A DNA stretch of 64,000 nucleotides from an uncultured Bacillota bacterium (GCA_937973635.1 CALJJZ010000035.1:74812-138811); one strand, 5' to 3'; counted from the stretch's first letter, positions 46,927-57,904 are shown. The notes: generated by a model from the letters alone, not told the origin. Translations and numbers: made by a program.

Positions 46927-47916
46927 TTAAAGGCAGATTGCACCGCCGGGGAAACAGCTTTCCACGAGCAGGGCCAGCATGCCGTAGATCCCCGCATCGT
47001 TGCCCAGTTCCGCCAAACGGATCTCCAGGCCCTCGGCAATGGGAGGGGAGACAGCGGCAGCAAAGCTCCTGCGTATTGCCGCTAAAAACTGGTCTCCCTG
47101 GGCCGCCATGCCGCCGCCTAGAAGAATAATGCCGGGATTAAGGATATTGGCGGCAACGGCCAGGGCCCGTCCCAGGTAAAAGGAGGCCGTGTCAATGATC
47201 TGCCGGGCCGGGCCGTCGCCCAGGCTGGCGGCGGCAAAAACGTCCTCCGCGCGCAAAGCTGCCGCCTCGTCTTTTAGCTGCCGCAGGAGGGTGGGCGTGC
47301 CGGCAGCGTACAGCTCGCGCCCCTTTAAAGCAATGGCGGTACCGGAAGCCAGGGCTTCCAGGCAGCCGTGGCGCCCGCAACGGCACAGGGGACCGCCGGA
47401 GAGCATGGGGATATGGCCTATTTCCCCGGCAAAGCCCCTGCTGCCGCCAAACAATTTACCGTTTAGGACAAGGCCGCCTCCAATCCCCGTCCCCAGGGTA
47501 AGGAGCAGCAGGTTCTCCTGCCCGCGGCCGGCACCATAACAGTACTCACCGTAAGCGGCGGCGCTGGCATCGTTTTCTACGGCCACAGGCAGCTTAAGAG
47601 ACTCTTCCAGCTTAGCTTTTAAAGGGAGTCCGTCCCACCCCGGCAGGTTGGGGGAACAAACCATTATATCCTTCTCTTTGTTGTAGAAACCGGCAACACA
47701 GACGCCGACCCCGGCGACCTCAGACCACGGACAGCGGGCTTCCTCCAGCAGGGCGGCCAGGGCCTCCTTAAGTGTTAGGAGTACAGCCGCCGCGCCCCTT
47801 CCTGCCTGCGTAGGCAGAGTGCGAGCGGCCGTGATCCGCCCCCCCGCTTCTGCTAGCGCTGCGCGTATCTTCGTCCCCCCTAGGTCCACGACAATAAGGT
47901 AAGACAAAGGGTCCAC
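46927..47916 (-). CDS. glcK: ROK family glucokinase
   Basis: LIVVDLGGTKIRAALAEAGG...LTLGTGIGGGLVLNGKLFGGSRGFAGEIGHIPM..GGPLCRCGRHGCLEALASG. Confidence 0.93.
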   Translation of the reverse strand: MDPLSYLIVVDLGGTKIRAALAEAGGRITAARTLPTQAGRGAAAVLLTLKEALAALLEEARCPWSEVAGVGVCVAGFYNKEKDIMVCSPNLPGWDGLPLKAKLEESLKLPVAVENDASAAAYGEYCYGAGRGQENLLLLTLGTGIGGGLVLNGKLFGGSRGFAGEIGHIPMLSGGPLCRCGRHGCLEALASGTAIALKGRELYAAGTPTLLRQLKDEAAALRAEDVFAAASLGDGPARQIIDTASFYLGRALAVAANILNPGIILLGGGMAAQGDQFLAAIRRSFAAAVSPPIAEGLEIRLAELGNDAGIYGMLALLVESCFPGGAICL

Positions 47917-47957
47917 CCCCTCCAGAAACGGGCAGCTTAACTTCAGCTTTGCCCGGT

Positions 47958-50900
47958 TCAGGCTTTCGTCGTTAAATTTTCGGTCCTCTCTTTGTTCCTG
48001 TGATATTTTTCGCTCAGGGCGCGCAGCTCCCGAGCCACAGCGGGGGTAAGCTCTCCGCCCTTTAAACGCCAGCCCCAGTTGCCTTCCACCATGCCGGGGG
48101 TATTCATACGCGCGCTGCTGTCCAGGGAAAGGACGTCCTGCAAAGGAAGGATTACCAGGGCGGCATCACTGGCCATGGCGGCATCGATAAAATAGCGGCA
48201 GATCTTTTCCTTCTCCGCCTCCGCCGGCTCCCCTTCCTGCTTCTCTTCCCGCTGTGCGGCCTCCTCAGCGGGTGGGATCTCCCTGCCCCCGGCCAGGTAC
48301 CAGCCTAGCAGAGTATTATTATCGTGGGTCCCGGTGTACAGGACTGTCTCCCGCTCAAACAGGGGCAGCTCCAATACGGCATCGAGGCGCGGTTCCAGCA
48401 TAAACTGCATGACCTGCATCCCCGGGATACCCAGGCGCAGCTTCAGCGCCTGCACCTCCGGCGTGACCAGGCCGAGATCCTCGGCAATAAGGGGCAGCTC
48501 CCCCAGCTCTTCGCGCAGGCTCTTGAAAAATTTTTCCCCCGGCCCTTTTACCCATCTTCCCTTTTCCGCCGTCTTCTCGCCGGCGGGGATCTCCCAGTAG
48601 CGCTCAAGGCCCAGGAAATGATCGATACGGACAAAATCCACCAGCTCCAGCAGCACCTGCAGGCGCTCCTTCCACCAGCGAAAGCCCTCTTCTTCCATTT
48701 TGTCCCAACGATAGTGGGGGTTGCCCCAGAGCTGCCCCGTTTCGCTGAAGTAGTCAGGGGGCACGCCGGCCATGAAGAGGGGGTCTCCCTCCTCGTTAAG
48801 GGCAAAGAGGTGGGGCCTGCTCCATACGTCGCTGCTGTCATGGGCTACAAAAAGGGGCAGGTCGCCGATGATCCTGACCCCTTGTTTATGGGCGTAGTCT
48901 TTCAGTTCCAGCCACTGGCGGAAAAAGAGGTACTGGAGAAATTTCTGATAAGCGATCTCCGCGGCCAGCAACGCCCTGAAGCGCTCCAGGGCTTCCGCCT
49001 GGCGGAAAGCCGCCTCTCGTTCCCAGCGGTTCCAGGGCCTGCCTCCAAAATGTTTTTTTAAGGCCATAAACAGGGCAAAATCATCCAGCCACCGGGCATG
49101 GGCCGCGCAAAAAGCAAGGTAAGCCGCGTCATCGCCACCGTTGAAGCGGGAAAAGGCGCGGCGCAGCAGCTTTTCCTTTCCTTCCTGGACCGCGGCAAAA
49201 TCTACAAAGCCCTCGGAGTGGCGCGGCACGTCCTTTAGCTCCTCCTGGTGCAGCAGACCCTCCTCCATCAGCCTGCGCAGGTCAATAAGCAGAGGATTGC
49301 CGGCAAAGGCGGAAAAACACTGATAGGGGGAGTTGCCATAAGCCGGCGGGTTTAAGGGCAGTATTTGCCAGTAAGACTGCCTGCTCTCCTTCAGAAAGTC
49401 AATAAAGGCATAGGCCTCCGCCCCCAGATCGCCGATTCCTCCCGGAGAAGGCAAAGAAGTGGGGTGAAGCAAAATGCCGCTCTCCCGCCTAGCCAGCCGG
49501 TTTGCTCCCCAGCGGTCACGGAGCAGGAGGCGCCCCTCCAAGGGCCCCAGGGTAAGCCTGAGCCGGCCATCTTCAAGGGCGAGCTCGCGGTAATGATCCA
49601 GGGGATCGACGAGGACTCCCCCGCACCAGGGGCTCAGGTCCAGGTCAAAGGCGGCCTCTCTCTCCGGCTCCCGGTTGAGCAGGACAATGGCCATATTGTC
49701 CATTTTTTCCTGACCGAAAACATCCACGCCGCCTTTAATCTCCCGCACATACGCATAGGCCCCGCCGGCGGCGTAAACGTTTTTCCAGGAACCGCTGCGC
49801 AGGACGTCATAATGATTGCGCAGGGCGATCATCGTTTGAAAATATCTCCGGACCTCCTCGTTTTCCAGGCCCCAGGGGTAGGAGCTTCTATTCTCCGGGT
49901 CTTCGCCCCCCTCCATGACCCCTGTCTCGTCGCCATAATAAATACAGGGAACCCCGGGGAAAGTCATCTGCCATAAAACAAAAAGCTTAAGGCGGGCCAG
50001 CTTGAGAGCTTCCTCCTTTTCCTGCGGGAGGTCGGCGGGAAGGCCGGCCCTAAGCTCCGTCAAAAGGCGGGCACAGTCATGGCTGCCGGTCATATTCACG
50101 GCGCTGTAAAAATGCTGCAGCGGGTAATTTTCGTACAAATTCATAATTTCCTGCTGCACTTTTTCCGCCTCGGCACGGCCAAGGATAAAGTCCAGCATCA
50201 AGCGGCGCAGGGGATAGTTGGTGACGCTGTCAAGCTCCAGGCCCAAAAGGTAATCCCTTCTCTCTCCATAGCTGATCTTGTTGGAGGCATCTTCCCATAC
50301 TTCCCCCAGGAGCACGGCTCCGGGATCCAGCTCCTTCAGCGTCCGGCGCAATTCCTGCAGGAAGGGGCCCGGAAGCTCATCGGCAACATCCAGGCGCCAG
50401 CCTTTAATCCCCATGCGGTGCCAGTGACGCAGCACGCTGTTCTCGCCGGAGATGATAAATTTACGGTAAGAGGGTTCCATCTCGTTTACATTGGGAAGGG
50501 TATCAATGCCCCACCAGCATTCGTAATCGTCGGGGTGCCGGCGAAAGCGGTACCAGGCATAATAGGGCGATGCCGTGGACTGCCAGGCGCCCAAGGTGTT
50601 ATAATTCCCTTCTTTATTGAAATATATACTGTCACTGCCCGTATGGCTGAAGACGCCGTCCAGGATTATGCTTATGCCCATCCTGGCCGCTTCCGCGCAT
50701 AACTCTTTAAAGCAGTCGTTGTCGCCGAACATGGGGTCGATAGTATGATAATCGGCTGTGTCGTACTTGTGGTTGCTGGGAGAAGCAAAAATGGGGTTGA
50801 GATAAAGGGCCCGTACACCTAGGTGTTTTAAGTAGGGGAGCTTGTCCCTGACCCCGGCAAGGTTGCCTCCGAAAAAGTCCCAGCGTGCCACCCTGTTTGT

Positions 50901-51437
50901 GCCCGGTTCGCGGATATAATAGGGGGTGTTATCCCAGCGCCCGTGCAGCATGCTGTTATGCCTGGGGTTAAGGACCCTGCCGTCGGGGTTGCCGTTATAG
51001 AAGCGGTCTACAAAAATCTGGTAAAGGACGCCGTCCCTGAACCAGGGGGGGGCGGCTTCGGCCCCCGGCTGATAGACAGTGAGCTGGTAAGAGGGGGGCT
51101 CCGTCTCCCGGAGCAGGCCCAGCCCGCCGCCCGCATCGCTGCGGCCGTAATAATACTCTCCCCTCTGTGTCTGAAGGATAAAATAATACCAGAGCAGGCC
51201 AGGCTGCTGCGGGGTGGTAAAAACAACCCTGTAAGCCCCCTCCTTACCTGCCCGGTGCATCTCCATGATCTCTTCCTTTTCTTCCTTTTCTTTCCAGAGG
51301 CGCAAAAAAACCTGCCGCACCCCGGCAGCAGTCCCGGCTTTCAGGGCCAGGGTCACGGCGGTACCGCAGGGAACAGCCCCAAAGGGCCGACGGCAGAAAG
51401 GATCATGGGAATTGTGCAGGATACCGAGCTCCGTCAT
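47958..51437 (-). CDS. Fused GH13 alpha-amylase/neopullulanase-like + 4-alpha-glucanotransferase (MalQ)
   Basis: N-terminal WFRDGVLYQIFVDRFYNG...GWRLDVADELPG...LLGEVWEDA; C-terminal RESGILLHPTSLPSPGGIGDLG...SYWQILPLNPP...VRIDHFLGLERYWEIPAGEKTAEKGRWV. Confidence 0.93.
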   Translation of the reverse strand: MTELGILHNSHDPFCRRPFGAVPCGTAVTLALKAGTAAGVRQVFLRLWKEKEEKEEIMEMHRAGKEGAYRVVFTTPQQPGLLWYYFILQTQRGEYYYGRSDAGGGLGLLRETEPPSYQLTVYQPGAEAAPPWFRDGVLYQIFVDRFYNGNPDGRVLNPRHNSMLHGRWDNTPYYIREPGTNRVARWDFFGGNLAGVRDKLPYLKHLGVRALYLNPIFASPSNHKYDTADYHTIDPMFGDNDCFKELCAEAARMGISIILDGVFSHTGSDSIYFNKEGNYNTLGAWQSTASPYYAWYRFRRHPDDYECWWGIDTLPNVNEMEPSYRKFIISGENSVLRHWHRMGIKGWRLDVADELPGPFLQELRRTLKELDPGAVLLGEVWEDASNKISYGERRDYLLGLELDSVTNYPLRRLMLDFILGRAEAEKVQQEIMNLYENYPLQHFYSAVNMTGSHDCARLLTELRAGLPADLPQEKEEALKLARLKLFVLWQMTFPGVPCIYYGDETGVMEGGEDPENRSSYPWGLENEEVRRYFQTMIALRNHYDVLRSGSWKNVYAAGGAYAYVREIKGGVDVFGQEKMDNMAIVLLNREPEREAAFDLDLSPWCGGVLVDPLDHYRELALEDGRLRLTLGPLEGRLLLRDRWGANRLARRESGILLHPTSLPSPGGIGDLGAEAYAFIDFLKESRQSYWQILPLNPPAYGNSPYQCFSAFAGNPLLIDLRRLMEEGLLHQEELKDVPRHSEGFVDFAAVQEGKEKLLRRAFSRFNGGDDAAYLAFCAAHARWLDDFALFMALKKHFGGRPWNRWEREAAFRQAEALERFRALLAAEIAYQKFLQYLFFRQWLELKDYAHKQGVRIIGDLPLFVAHDSSDVWSRPHLFALNEEGDPLFMAGVPPDYFSETGQLWGNPHYRWDKMEEEGFRWWKERLQVLLELVDFVRIDHFLGLERYWEIPAGEKTAEKGRWVKGPGEKFFKSLREELGELPLIAEDLGLVTPEVQALKLRLGIPGMQVMQFMLEPRLDAVLELPLFERETVLYTGTHDNNTLLGWYLAGGREIPPAEEAAQREEKQEGEPAEAEKEKICRYFIDAAMASDAALVILPLQDVLSLDSSARMNTPGMVEGNWGWRLKGGELTPAVARELRALSEKYHRNKERTENLTTKA

Positions 51438-51467
51438 TAGGACACCACACTGCCTGGGACTTTGTTT

Positions 51468-51503
51468 AGTTTAAAGTACAGTTTAAAGCGCTGTTTAAAT
51501 ACA
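51468..51503. repeat. Three degenerate 12-bp tandem units in the glgP / amylase-malQ intergenic gap
   Basis: agtttaaagtac-agtttaaagcgc-tgtttaaataca. Confidence 0.6.
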
Positions 51504-51521
51504 AGGCTAAGATTAAAGCAA

Positions 51522-53996
51522 TCATCCGGCCACTTCCCGGTATAAAGTCAGCGGGGGGAAGGGGTGTTCGCGCAGGACTACGGGGTTGGTTTTCCAGATC
51601 TCCCGGGCATACTCGGAGATGGTGCGGTCGCTGGAAAATTTGCCGGAGTGGGCGATATTGACAATACACATCTTTAACCAGCTGTCACGGTTACGGTAGG
51701 CCTGCTCGATCTCCTCCTGCGTCCCCACATAAGAAGGGAAATCCTTGAGCACAAAAAATTCATCATTATGATAAAGGAGTGACTTGTAGATGGTATTGAA
51801 TTCCTGGGTCCCGCCGGGGAGAAACCCGTCGATCATCTGCCCCAGGACCCTTTTAATCCTGGGTTCGCTGTTATATTGCTCCAGGGCATTGTAGCCCCCG
51901 TAGCTGTAATACCCCAGCACTTCGCTGGGCGTCAGGCCAAAGATAAACATATTATCCCTGCCCACTTCCTCCAGGATCTCAATATTGGCGCCATCCAGGG
52001 TCCCGATGGTCACAGCCCCGTTCATCATAAACTTCATATTTCCCGTACCCGAGGCCTCTTTGCTCGCCGTGGATATCTGCTCGCTCACATCAGCGGCGGG
52101 GATGATCTTCTCCGCCAGGGAGACACGGTAATTCTCCAGGAAAGCCACCTTGATCCTGTCCTTAACCAGGGGGTCGGCATTAATGCGGGCAGCCACGGTG
52201 GAGATCAGCTTAATCGTCCGTTTGGCCAGGTGGTACCCGGGCGCCGCTTTGCCGCTCAGGATAAAGGTGCGGGGGTAAATATCCAGGTCGGGGTTGTCAC
52301 GGAGACGGTTATAGAGGTCCATAATATGCAGGACGTTGAGGATCTGGCGCTTATAAGCGTGGATACGCTTGACCTGAACCTGGAAAATGGACGACACGTC
52401 CACCTCAAGCTGACAGCTTTCCCGGATGAGCCGGGCCAGTTTTTGTTTATTCTCCAGCTTTATGCGGCCGATCTCTTCCCGGAAAGCGGCATCGTCAGCA
52501 TACTTTTCCAGGTTGACCAGCTGCCAGGGTTCACGGATCCAGTCCGGGCCGATGGTTTCGCTGATCAGCTCTGCTAGGGCGGGATTGGCGCGCAAAAGCC
52601 AGCGCCGGTGCGTTATACCGTTGGTCTTGTTGTTGAACTTATGGGGAAAGGCCTCGTAAAAATTCTTCATTTCCCGCTGCTTGAGGATCTCTGTATGCAC
52701 CTTTGCCACGCCGTTGACGCTGTAGCTCCCCGCGATGGCCAGGTGGGACATCTTGACGCGGCCGTGGGCGATAATGGCCATACTGGCAATGCGGTCCCAC
52801 TGTCCCGGGTACTTTTGCCACAGCTCCTGGCAGAAACGCTCGTTCAACTCCTCGATAATCATATAGATCCGCGGCAGCAGTTCGCGCATCATCTCCACAG
52901 GCCAGGTTTCCAGCGCTTCCACCATGGTGGTATGGTTGGTATAGGAGATGGTCTGGCTGGTAAGCTCAAAGGCCTCGTCCCAGCCCAGCCCCTCCTCGTC
53001 CATGAGCAGACGCATCAGTTCGGCCACGGCCAGCGCCGGATGGGTATCGTTGATATGCACAGCCACCCTGCGGGAAAGCTCGCTGATGGGCCGCCCCTTT
53101 TTCTTCAGGCGGCGGATAATGCTCTGCAACCCGGCGGAGACAAAGAAATACTCCTGCTTGAGGCGCAAGAGCCGTCCCTCTTGGTGCGTATCGTCGGGAT
53201 AGAGGAACTGGGAGATAGACTCGATGGCGTATTTGTATTCCAACACGCTCTGCTGGTTAGTATAGCCCAGATTTAAGGGGTTAAAGCAATCGGGGGTCTG
53301 CTCCGCACTCCAGAGGCGCAGGGTGTTAATCGTATTATTGCGGTAGCCGGTGATGGGAATATCGTAGGGGACTGCTAGCACAGCCTCGTAGTCTTCATGG
53401 TGAAAGAGCAGCCTTGTCCCCGCGTCCTCTACCCTCACCCGGCCGCCAAAACGCACCTCCACAGCCTTTTCAGACTTGCGGATTTCCCAGACATTCCCCT
53501 CTTTAAGCCAGTACTCGGGGAGCTCCACCTGGTAACCGTCCACCACTTTCTGTTCAAAAAGGCCGTATTTGTAACGGATGCCGCAGCCATGGCCGGGCAG
53601 AGAAAGGGAGGCCATGGAATCTAGAAAACAAGCGGCCAGGCGGCCCAGGCCCCCGTTGCCCAGCCCCGCATCCGGTTCCTGGGCCTCCAGGTCCGCCAGG
53701 TCAATGCCCAGCTCTTTTAACCCTGCTGCGCAGACTTCCTGCAGCCCCAGGTTCAAAAGGTTGTTCCCCAGCAGGCGTCCCAGCAAAAATTCCATGGAAA
53801 AATAGTAAACTTCCCGCTCCTCCATCTCTCTGTAGTGCCTGTTTGTCTCGATCCAGTTTTTGGTGAGATGTTCCCGGACCATCGTCCCCAAGGTCAGATA
53901 CTTCTCCATATCCGTTGCTTCTTCCAGGCTAACGCCGTGCATAATTTGAATTTTTTCCACAAAGGCCTCTTTAAAGCTCTCTTTACTCCTAAACAA
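51522..53996 (-). CDS. glgP: Glycogen/starch/alpha-glucan phosphorylase
   Basis: YFSMEFLLGRLLGNNLLNLGL...GLGNGGLGRLAACFLDSMASL...STASKEASGTGNMKFMMNGAVTIGTLDGANIE. Confidence 0.97.
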   Translation of the reverse strand: MFRSKESFKEAFVEKIQIMHGVSLEEATDMEKYLTLGTMVREHLTKNWIETNRHYREMEEREVYYFSMEFLLGRLLGNNLLNLGLQEVCAAGLKELGIDLADLEAQEPDAGLGNGGLGRLAACFLDSMASLSLPGHGCGIRYKYGLFEQKVVDGYQVELPEYWLKEGNVWEIRKSEKAVEVRFGGRVRVEDAGTRLLFHHEDYEAVLAVPYDIPITGYRNNTINTLRLWSAEQTPDCFNPLNLGYTNQQSVLEYKYAIESISQFLYPDDTHQEGRLLRLKQEYFFVSAGLQSIIRRLKKKGRPISELSRRVAVHINDTHPALAVAELMRLLMDEEGLGWDEAFELTSQTISYTNHTTMVEALETWPVEMMRELLPRIYMIIEELNERFCQELWQKYPGQWDRIASMAIIAHGRVKMSHLAIAGSYSVNGVAKVHTEILKQREMKNFYEAFPHKFNNKTNGITHRRWLLRANPALAELISETIGPDWIREPWQLVNLEKYADDAAFREEIGRIKLENKQKLARLIRESCQLEVDVSSIFQVQVKRIHAYKRQILNVLHIMDLYNRLRDNPDLDIYPRTFILSGKAAPGYHLAKRTIKLISTVAARINADPLVKDRIKVAFLENYRVSLAEKIIPAADVSEQISTASKEASGTGNMKFMMNGAVTIGTLDGANIEILEEVGRDNMFIFGLTPSEVLGYYSYGGYNALEQYNSEPRIKRVLGQMIDGFLPGGTQEFNTIYKSLLYHNDEFFVLKDFPSYVGTQEEIEQAYRNRDSWLKMCIVNIAHSGKFSSDRTISEYAREIWKTNPVVLREHPFPPLTLYREVAG

Positions 53997-54014
53997 TTAC
54001 CCCTCCACCCCCTG

Positions 54015-55439
54015 TTATCCTACCAGTTGCCGGTAAAGATCCAGATATTGCTGTGCCGAAGCCTCCCAGCCGTGGTCCTCCTGCATGGCACCACAAACCA
54101 GCGTTTTCCAGGCATCATGGTTCCGGTAGACAGCCAGGGCCCTTTTTACCGTATTTATCATATCATAAGTAGCATAATGCTTAAAGGTGAATCCATTTCC
54201 CGTCCCCGCCGCCTCGTCGTAGTTACGGATCGTATCCTTAAGCCCGCCCGTCTCCCGCACCACCGGTATAGCGCCATAGCGCAGGGCAATAAGCTGGCCG
54301 GTGCCGCAGGGTTCAAAGAGGGAAGGCATCAGGAAGAAATCGGCTCCGGCATAAATCTTGCGCGCCAGGGACTCGTCAAAAAAGATATTGACAGAAAGCT
54401 GTCCGGGGAAGCGCCCGGCCTGCTCTGCAAGAAAGCGGGTATATCTCTCTTCCCCTGTTCCCAGGAAAACCAGCTGTATGCCTGTGCCCAGGAGCTCAGC
54501 CAGCCCTTCCACAATTAAATCCACCCCCTTTTGCTCTACCATGCGGTTGATAAAGGCGCACAAGGGGACCTCCCCGTCCTTTTTCAGGCCCAGCTGTTCT
54601 TGCAGCAACAGCTTGTTCTGCTGCTTTTTGGAGAGGGAGCTACGGTAATTGACAAAAATATCCGGGTCCGTGGCCGGATTGTAGGCAGTACGGTCAATGC
54701 CGTTGACAATACCGCGCAGTTGCGCGCTGCGCTGCTGCAATATCCCCTCCATGCCGTACCCGTAGCCGGGCTGCTGAATCTCCTGCGCATAGCTGGGAGA
54801 AACGGTCGTAAGGTAATCGGAAAAAACCAGTCCCCCTTTGAGGAAGCTAACCTGGCCGTAAAACTCCAGGGCCGACACGGTAAAGTAGCTTTCGTCCAGC
54901 TCCAGCAGGTCTTCAAGGATTTCCCGGGGGAAATTCCCCTGGTAGAGGATATTGTGGATGGAGAAAACGGTCTTAATCTTCCGGCACAGAGGGTCAGCGG
55001 CGTAGTGTGAACGGAGAAAAACGCTGACAGGGCCGGTATGCCAGTCATGGCAATGCAGAATATCGGGTATAAAGTCCAGGCTGGAAAGGGACTGAAGCAC
55101 GGCCCGGCAGAAAAAGGCAAAGCGCTCCGCATCGTCATAAAAACCATAAAGGCCGCTGCGGTGAAAATAATAGGGGTTCTCGATAAAATAAAAGGGCACC
55201 GCCCGGTAATCCAGGCGCTTCAGTTCACAGTACTGGTAACGCCAGCTCAGCGTAACCATTACTTTTTGCAGGCGGGACATATTGGCATAAGCATGGGGAT
55301 CCTGCCCGTAACAGGGCATAATTACCCGGGCGTCCACGCCCAGCCGGCGCAACGCAGCCGGCAGGGAACCCACTACATCGGCAAGTCCTCCCGTCTTGGC
55401 AAAGGGAAAAGCCTCCGCGGCCACAAACAACACTTTCAT
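54015..55439 (-). CDS. glgA: Glycogen synthase (ADP-glucose)
   Basis: MKVLFVAAEAFPFAKTGGLADVVGSLPAAL...HCHDWHT...MPSLFEPCGTGQLIALRYGAIPVVRETGGLKDTI. Confidence 0.97.
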   Translation of the reverse strand: MKVLFVAAEAFPFAKTGGLADVVGSLPAALRRLGVDARVIMPCYGQDPHAYANMSRLQKVMVTLSWRYQYCELKRLDYRAVPFYFIENPYYFHRSGLYGFYDDAERFAFFCRAVLQSLSSLDFIPDILHCHDWHTGPVSVFLRSHYAADPLCRKIKTVFSIHNILYQGNFPREILEDLLELDESYFTVSALEFYGQVSFLKGGLVFSDYLTTVSPSYAQEIQQPGYGYGMEGILQQRSAQLRGIVNGIDRTAYNPATDPDIFVNYRSSLSKKQQNKLLLQEQLGLKKDGEVPLCAFINRMVEQKGVDLIVEGLAELLGTGIQLVFLGTGEERYTRFLAEQAGRFPGQLSVNIFFDESLARKIYAGADFFLMPSLFEPCGTGQLIALRYGAIPVVRETGGLKDTIRNYDEAAGTGNGFTFKHYATYDMINTVKRALAVYRNHDAWKTLVCGAMQEDHGWEASAQQYLDLYRQLVG

Positions 55440-55522
55440 TGTTGATCAGCCTCCCCCATTTTAAAAGCACGCTTAGCGCATACCGGCGCGCCTTCCAATT
55501 AAGATCCGGGATCAACCAGGGC

Positions 55523-56638
55523 CTAAATAATTTTCCTCTTCTCTGCCACCAGGGGCAGCTCCGCCGTCCCGCTGACCGTTTGGCCCGGCGACACGCACAC
55601 GTCTTTGTCCAGAATTACCCGGTTAAGCACGGCGCCGGTGCCAATTTCACATTTTTGCATGACAATACTGTCCTTGATATACGCTCCGGGCTGGACTTTA
55701 ACTCCCCGGAATAAAATGCTATTTTCCACAGTGCCGCCAACTATGCAGCCGTTGGCCAAAAGAGAGTTTGTAACGGAGGAGCCTTTCAGGTAACGGGTGG
55801 GCGGTTCGTCTTTGATTTTCGTATGGATAAGCCCGGGGAAAAAAAATAGCTCCTCCCAAATTTCCCGCTGCAGCAGCTCCATACTGTGGCGGTAATAAAG
55901 TTCTATGGTATCGATCACGGCAGTGTACCTTTCCAGCAAATAGGCGTAAACTTTAAATCTCCGCAGGTTCGGCATAATAACTCCTGTGAGCAGGTCTGTG
56001 CCTCCATTATGTAAGTTCTTTTCCGCCAGTTCCAGGAGCAGGTTTTTGGAAAGGATATAGATCTCCAAGAGTATGCTGCTATTCTCCGGCTGTTTTTCTT
56101 TCTCCGTAATGGCCAGGACCCTACCCCTTTCGTCCAACTCCAGGCAAAGCCGCGGCATCCCCCCGGCGGCGGCAACCCTTTCGCTGTAAAAAACCGTTAT
56201 CTCCGCTCCCTTTTCCTGATGATAACGTACCGCCTCTTTAAAAGCGATATTACAGACGATATTGGCAGCGGCCACCACAACGGTTTTCTGGCTGCTCCGG
56301 TCAAAGTAGTCCCTGTGGGCAAAAAAACTGTTCAGGTCAAAATCAGGCAGGGAAGGGGCGTCCAGGGTATGGGGCGGCAGGATAATCAGGCCGTCCTGTT
56401 TGCGGCTCAGATCCCAGCTCCGGCCCGAGCCCAGGTGATCCATAAGGGAACGATATTTCTCCCGGGTAAAGACAGCCACATTTTGCATCCCTGAGTTGGC
56501 CATACTGGAAAGGACAAAATCCACGAGCCGGTACTTACTGCCAAAAGGGACGGAAGCAATACAGCGGGGGCCGGTAAGCGCCCCCAGGAGGTCGCCGCTT
56601 TTACTGCTGACATTGATTACGCCCATAACATCTTTCAT
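55523..56638 (-). CDS. glgD: Glucose-1-phosphate adenylyltransferase subunit GlgD
   Basis: MGVINVSSKSGDLLGALTGPRCIASVPFGSKYRLVDFVLSSMANSGMQNVAV. Confidence 0.94.
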   Translation of the reverse strand: MKDVMGVINVSSKSGDLLGALTGPRCIASVPFGSKYRLVDFVLSSMANSGMQNVAVFTREKYRSLMDHLGSGRSWDLSRKQDGLIILPPHTLDAPSLPDFDLNSFFAHRDYFDRSSQKTVVVAAANIVCNIAFKEAVRYHQEKGAEITVFYSERVAAAGGMPRLCLELDERGRVLAITEKEKQPENSSILLEIYILSKNLLLELAEKNLHNGGTDLLTGVIMPNLRRFKVYAYLLERYTAVIDTIELYYRHSMELLQREIWEELFFFPGLIHTKIKDEPPTRYLKGSSVTNSLLANGCIVGGTVENSILFRGVKVQPGAYIKDSIVMQKCEIGTGAVLNRVILDKDVCVSPGQTVSGTAELPLVAEKRKII

Positions 56639-56705
56639 TACTCTTCCCCTTTCCCGGCAGGAATATGGCAGAGACAGCTTCCTAAATAGCGCTGCTGTCA
56701 GATCT

Positions 56706-57872
56706 TCAACTGTTGATAAAGGTGTTCTCCTGAATAATCATGTTTTCTTCTACCAGGATAATTTGTGGCGCAGCCCCAGTCCTGTCGTCGTAGATGCGGC
56801 AGCCGTCTTTAATCACCGTGTTCTCATCGATAATCGCCCTTTTAACCTGCACATTACGGCCAATGCGCACGTACGGCATGATTACCGCGTCCTCAATCAA
56901 CGATCCTTCCCCCACGCGCACGCCGGTAAAGAGGACGGAATGGCGCACCGTCCCTGCGACGGTGCAGCCCTCGCTAACCAGCGATTGTTCCACACTGGCC
57001 GTAGCGGTAAGGAGCTGGGGCGGCTGACTGGGGTTAACGGTATAAATACGCCAGCTATGGTCGTCCAGCTTGAGGGCAGGTTCTGGCTCCAGCAGGTCCA
57101 TATTGGCCTCCCAGAGAGACTCTACCGTTCCCACGTCTTTCCAGTAACCATAAAAGCGGTAGGCATACATCCGACAGCCTTCATGCAGCATTAAAGGGAT
57201 CACATCGCCGCCAAAATCGTTCCGGGAAAGGGGGTTTTTATCGTCTTTTTTAAGATATTTTCCCAGGATCCTGCGGTTGAAGAGGTAGACCCCCATGGAA
57301 GCCAAGTTGCTGAGGGGCTGCTTCGGCTTTTCGGCAAACTGGATGATCCGGCCGTCTCCATCCGTGTTCAAGACGCCAAAACGGCTTGCTTCCTTCCAGG
57401 GGACCTCGATTACGGCGATGGTCACATCGGCTTCTTTTTCTTTGTGGTATTTAAGCATCAGGGAATAATCCATTTTATAAATATGGTCCCCGGAGAGGAT
57501 GAGGACATAACGGGGCCTGTGCTGTTCAATAAAATAAAGGTTTTGAAAAACGGCGTTGGCCGTACCGCGGTACCATTTTCCTCCTTTCTCCTGGACAAAA
57601 GGCGGCAAGATGGTTAGACCCCCTTCCTTGCGGTCAAGGTCCCAAGGGATGCCTATGCCCAGGTGCGAATTGAGAATCAGGGGCTTATACTGGGTCAGTA
57701 CGCCTACGGTATAGATCCCCGAGTTGGTGCAGTTGCTCAGCGTAAAATCAATAATGCGGTACTTGCCGCCAAAAGGCACCGCCGGCTTCGCCAGCTCCTT
57801 GGTCAGAAAGCCCAGCCTGCGCCCTTCCCCGCCGGCCAGCAGCATGGCCACACATTCCTTTTCTTTAACCAC
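56706..57872 (-). CDS. glgC: Glucose-1-phosphate adenylyltransferase
   Basis: [56 protein letters not shown]. Confidence 0.96.
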   Translation of the reverse strand: MVKEKECVAMLLAGGEGRRLGFLTKELAKPAVPFGGKYRIIDFTLSNCTNSGIYTVGVLTQYKPLILNSHLGIGIPWDLDRKEGGLTILPPFVQEKGGKWYRGTANAVFQNLYFIEQHRPRYVLILSGDHIYKMDYSLMLKYHKEKEADVTIAVIEVPWKEASRFGVLNTDGDGRIIQFAEKPKQPLSNLASMGVYLFNRRILGKYLKKDDKNPLSRNDFGGDVIPLMLHEGCRMYAYRFYGYWKDVGTVESLWEANMDLLEPEPALKLDDHSWRIYTVNPSQPPQLLTATASVEQSLVSEGCTVAGTVRHSVLFTGVRVGEGSLIEDAVIMPYVRIGRNVQVKRAIIDENTVIKDGCRIYDDRTGAAPQIILVEENMIIQENTFINS

Positions 57873-57904
57873 CCTGGCAGCCCCCCTTGTATATATACTC
57901 TAAA

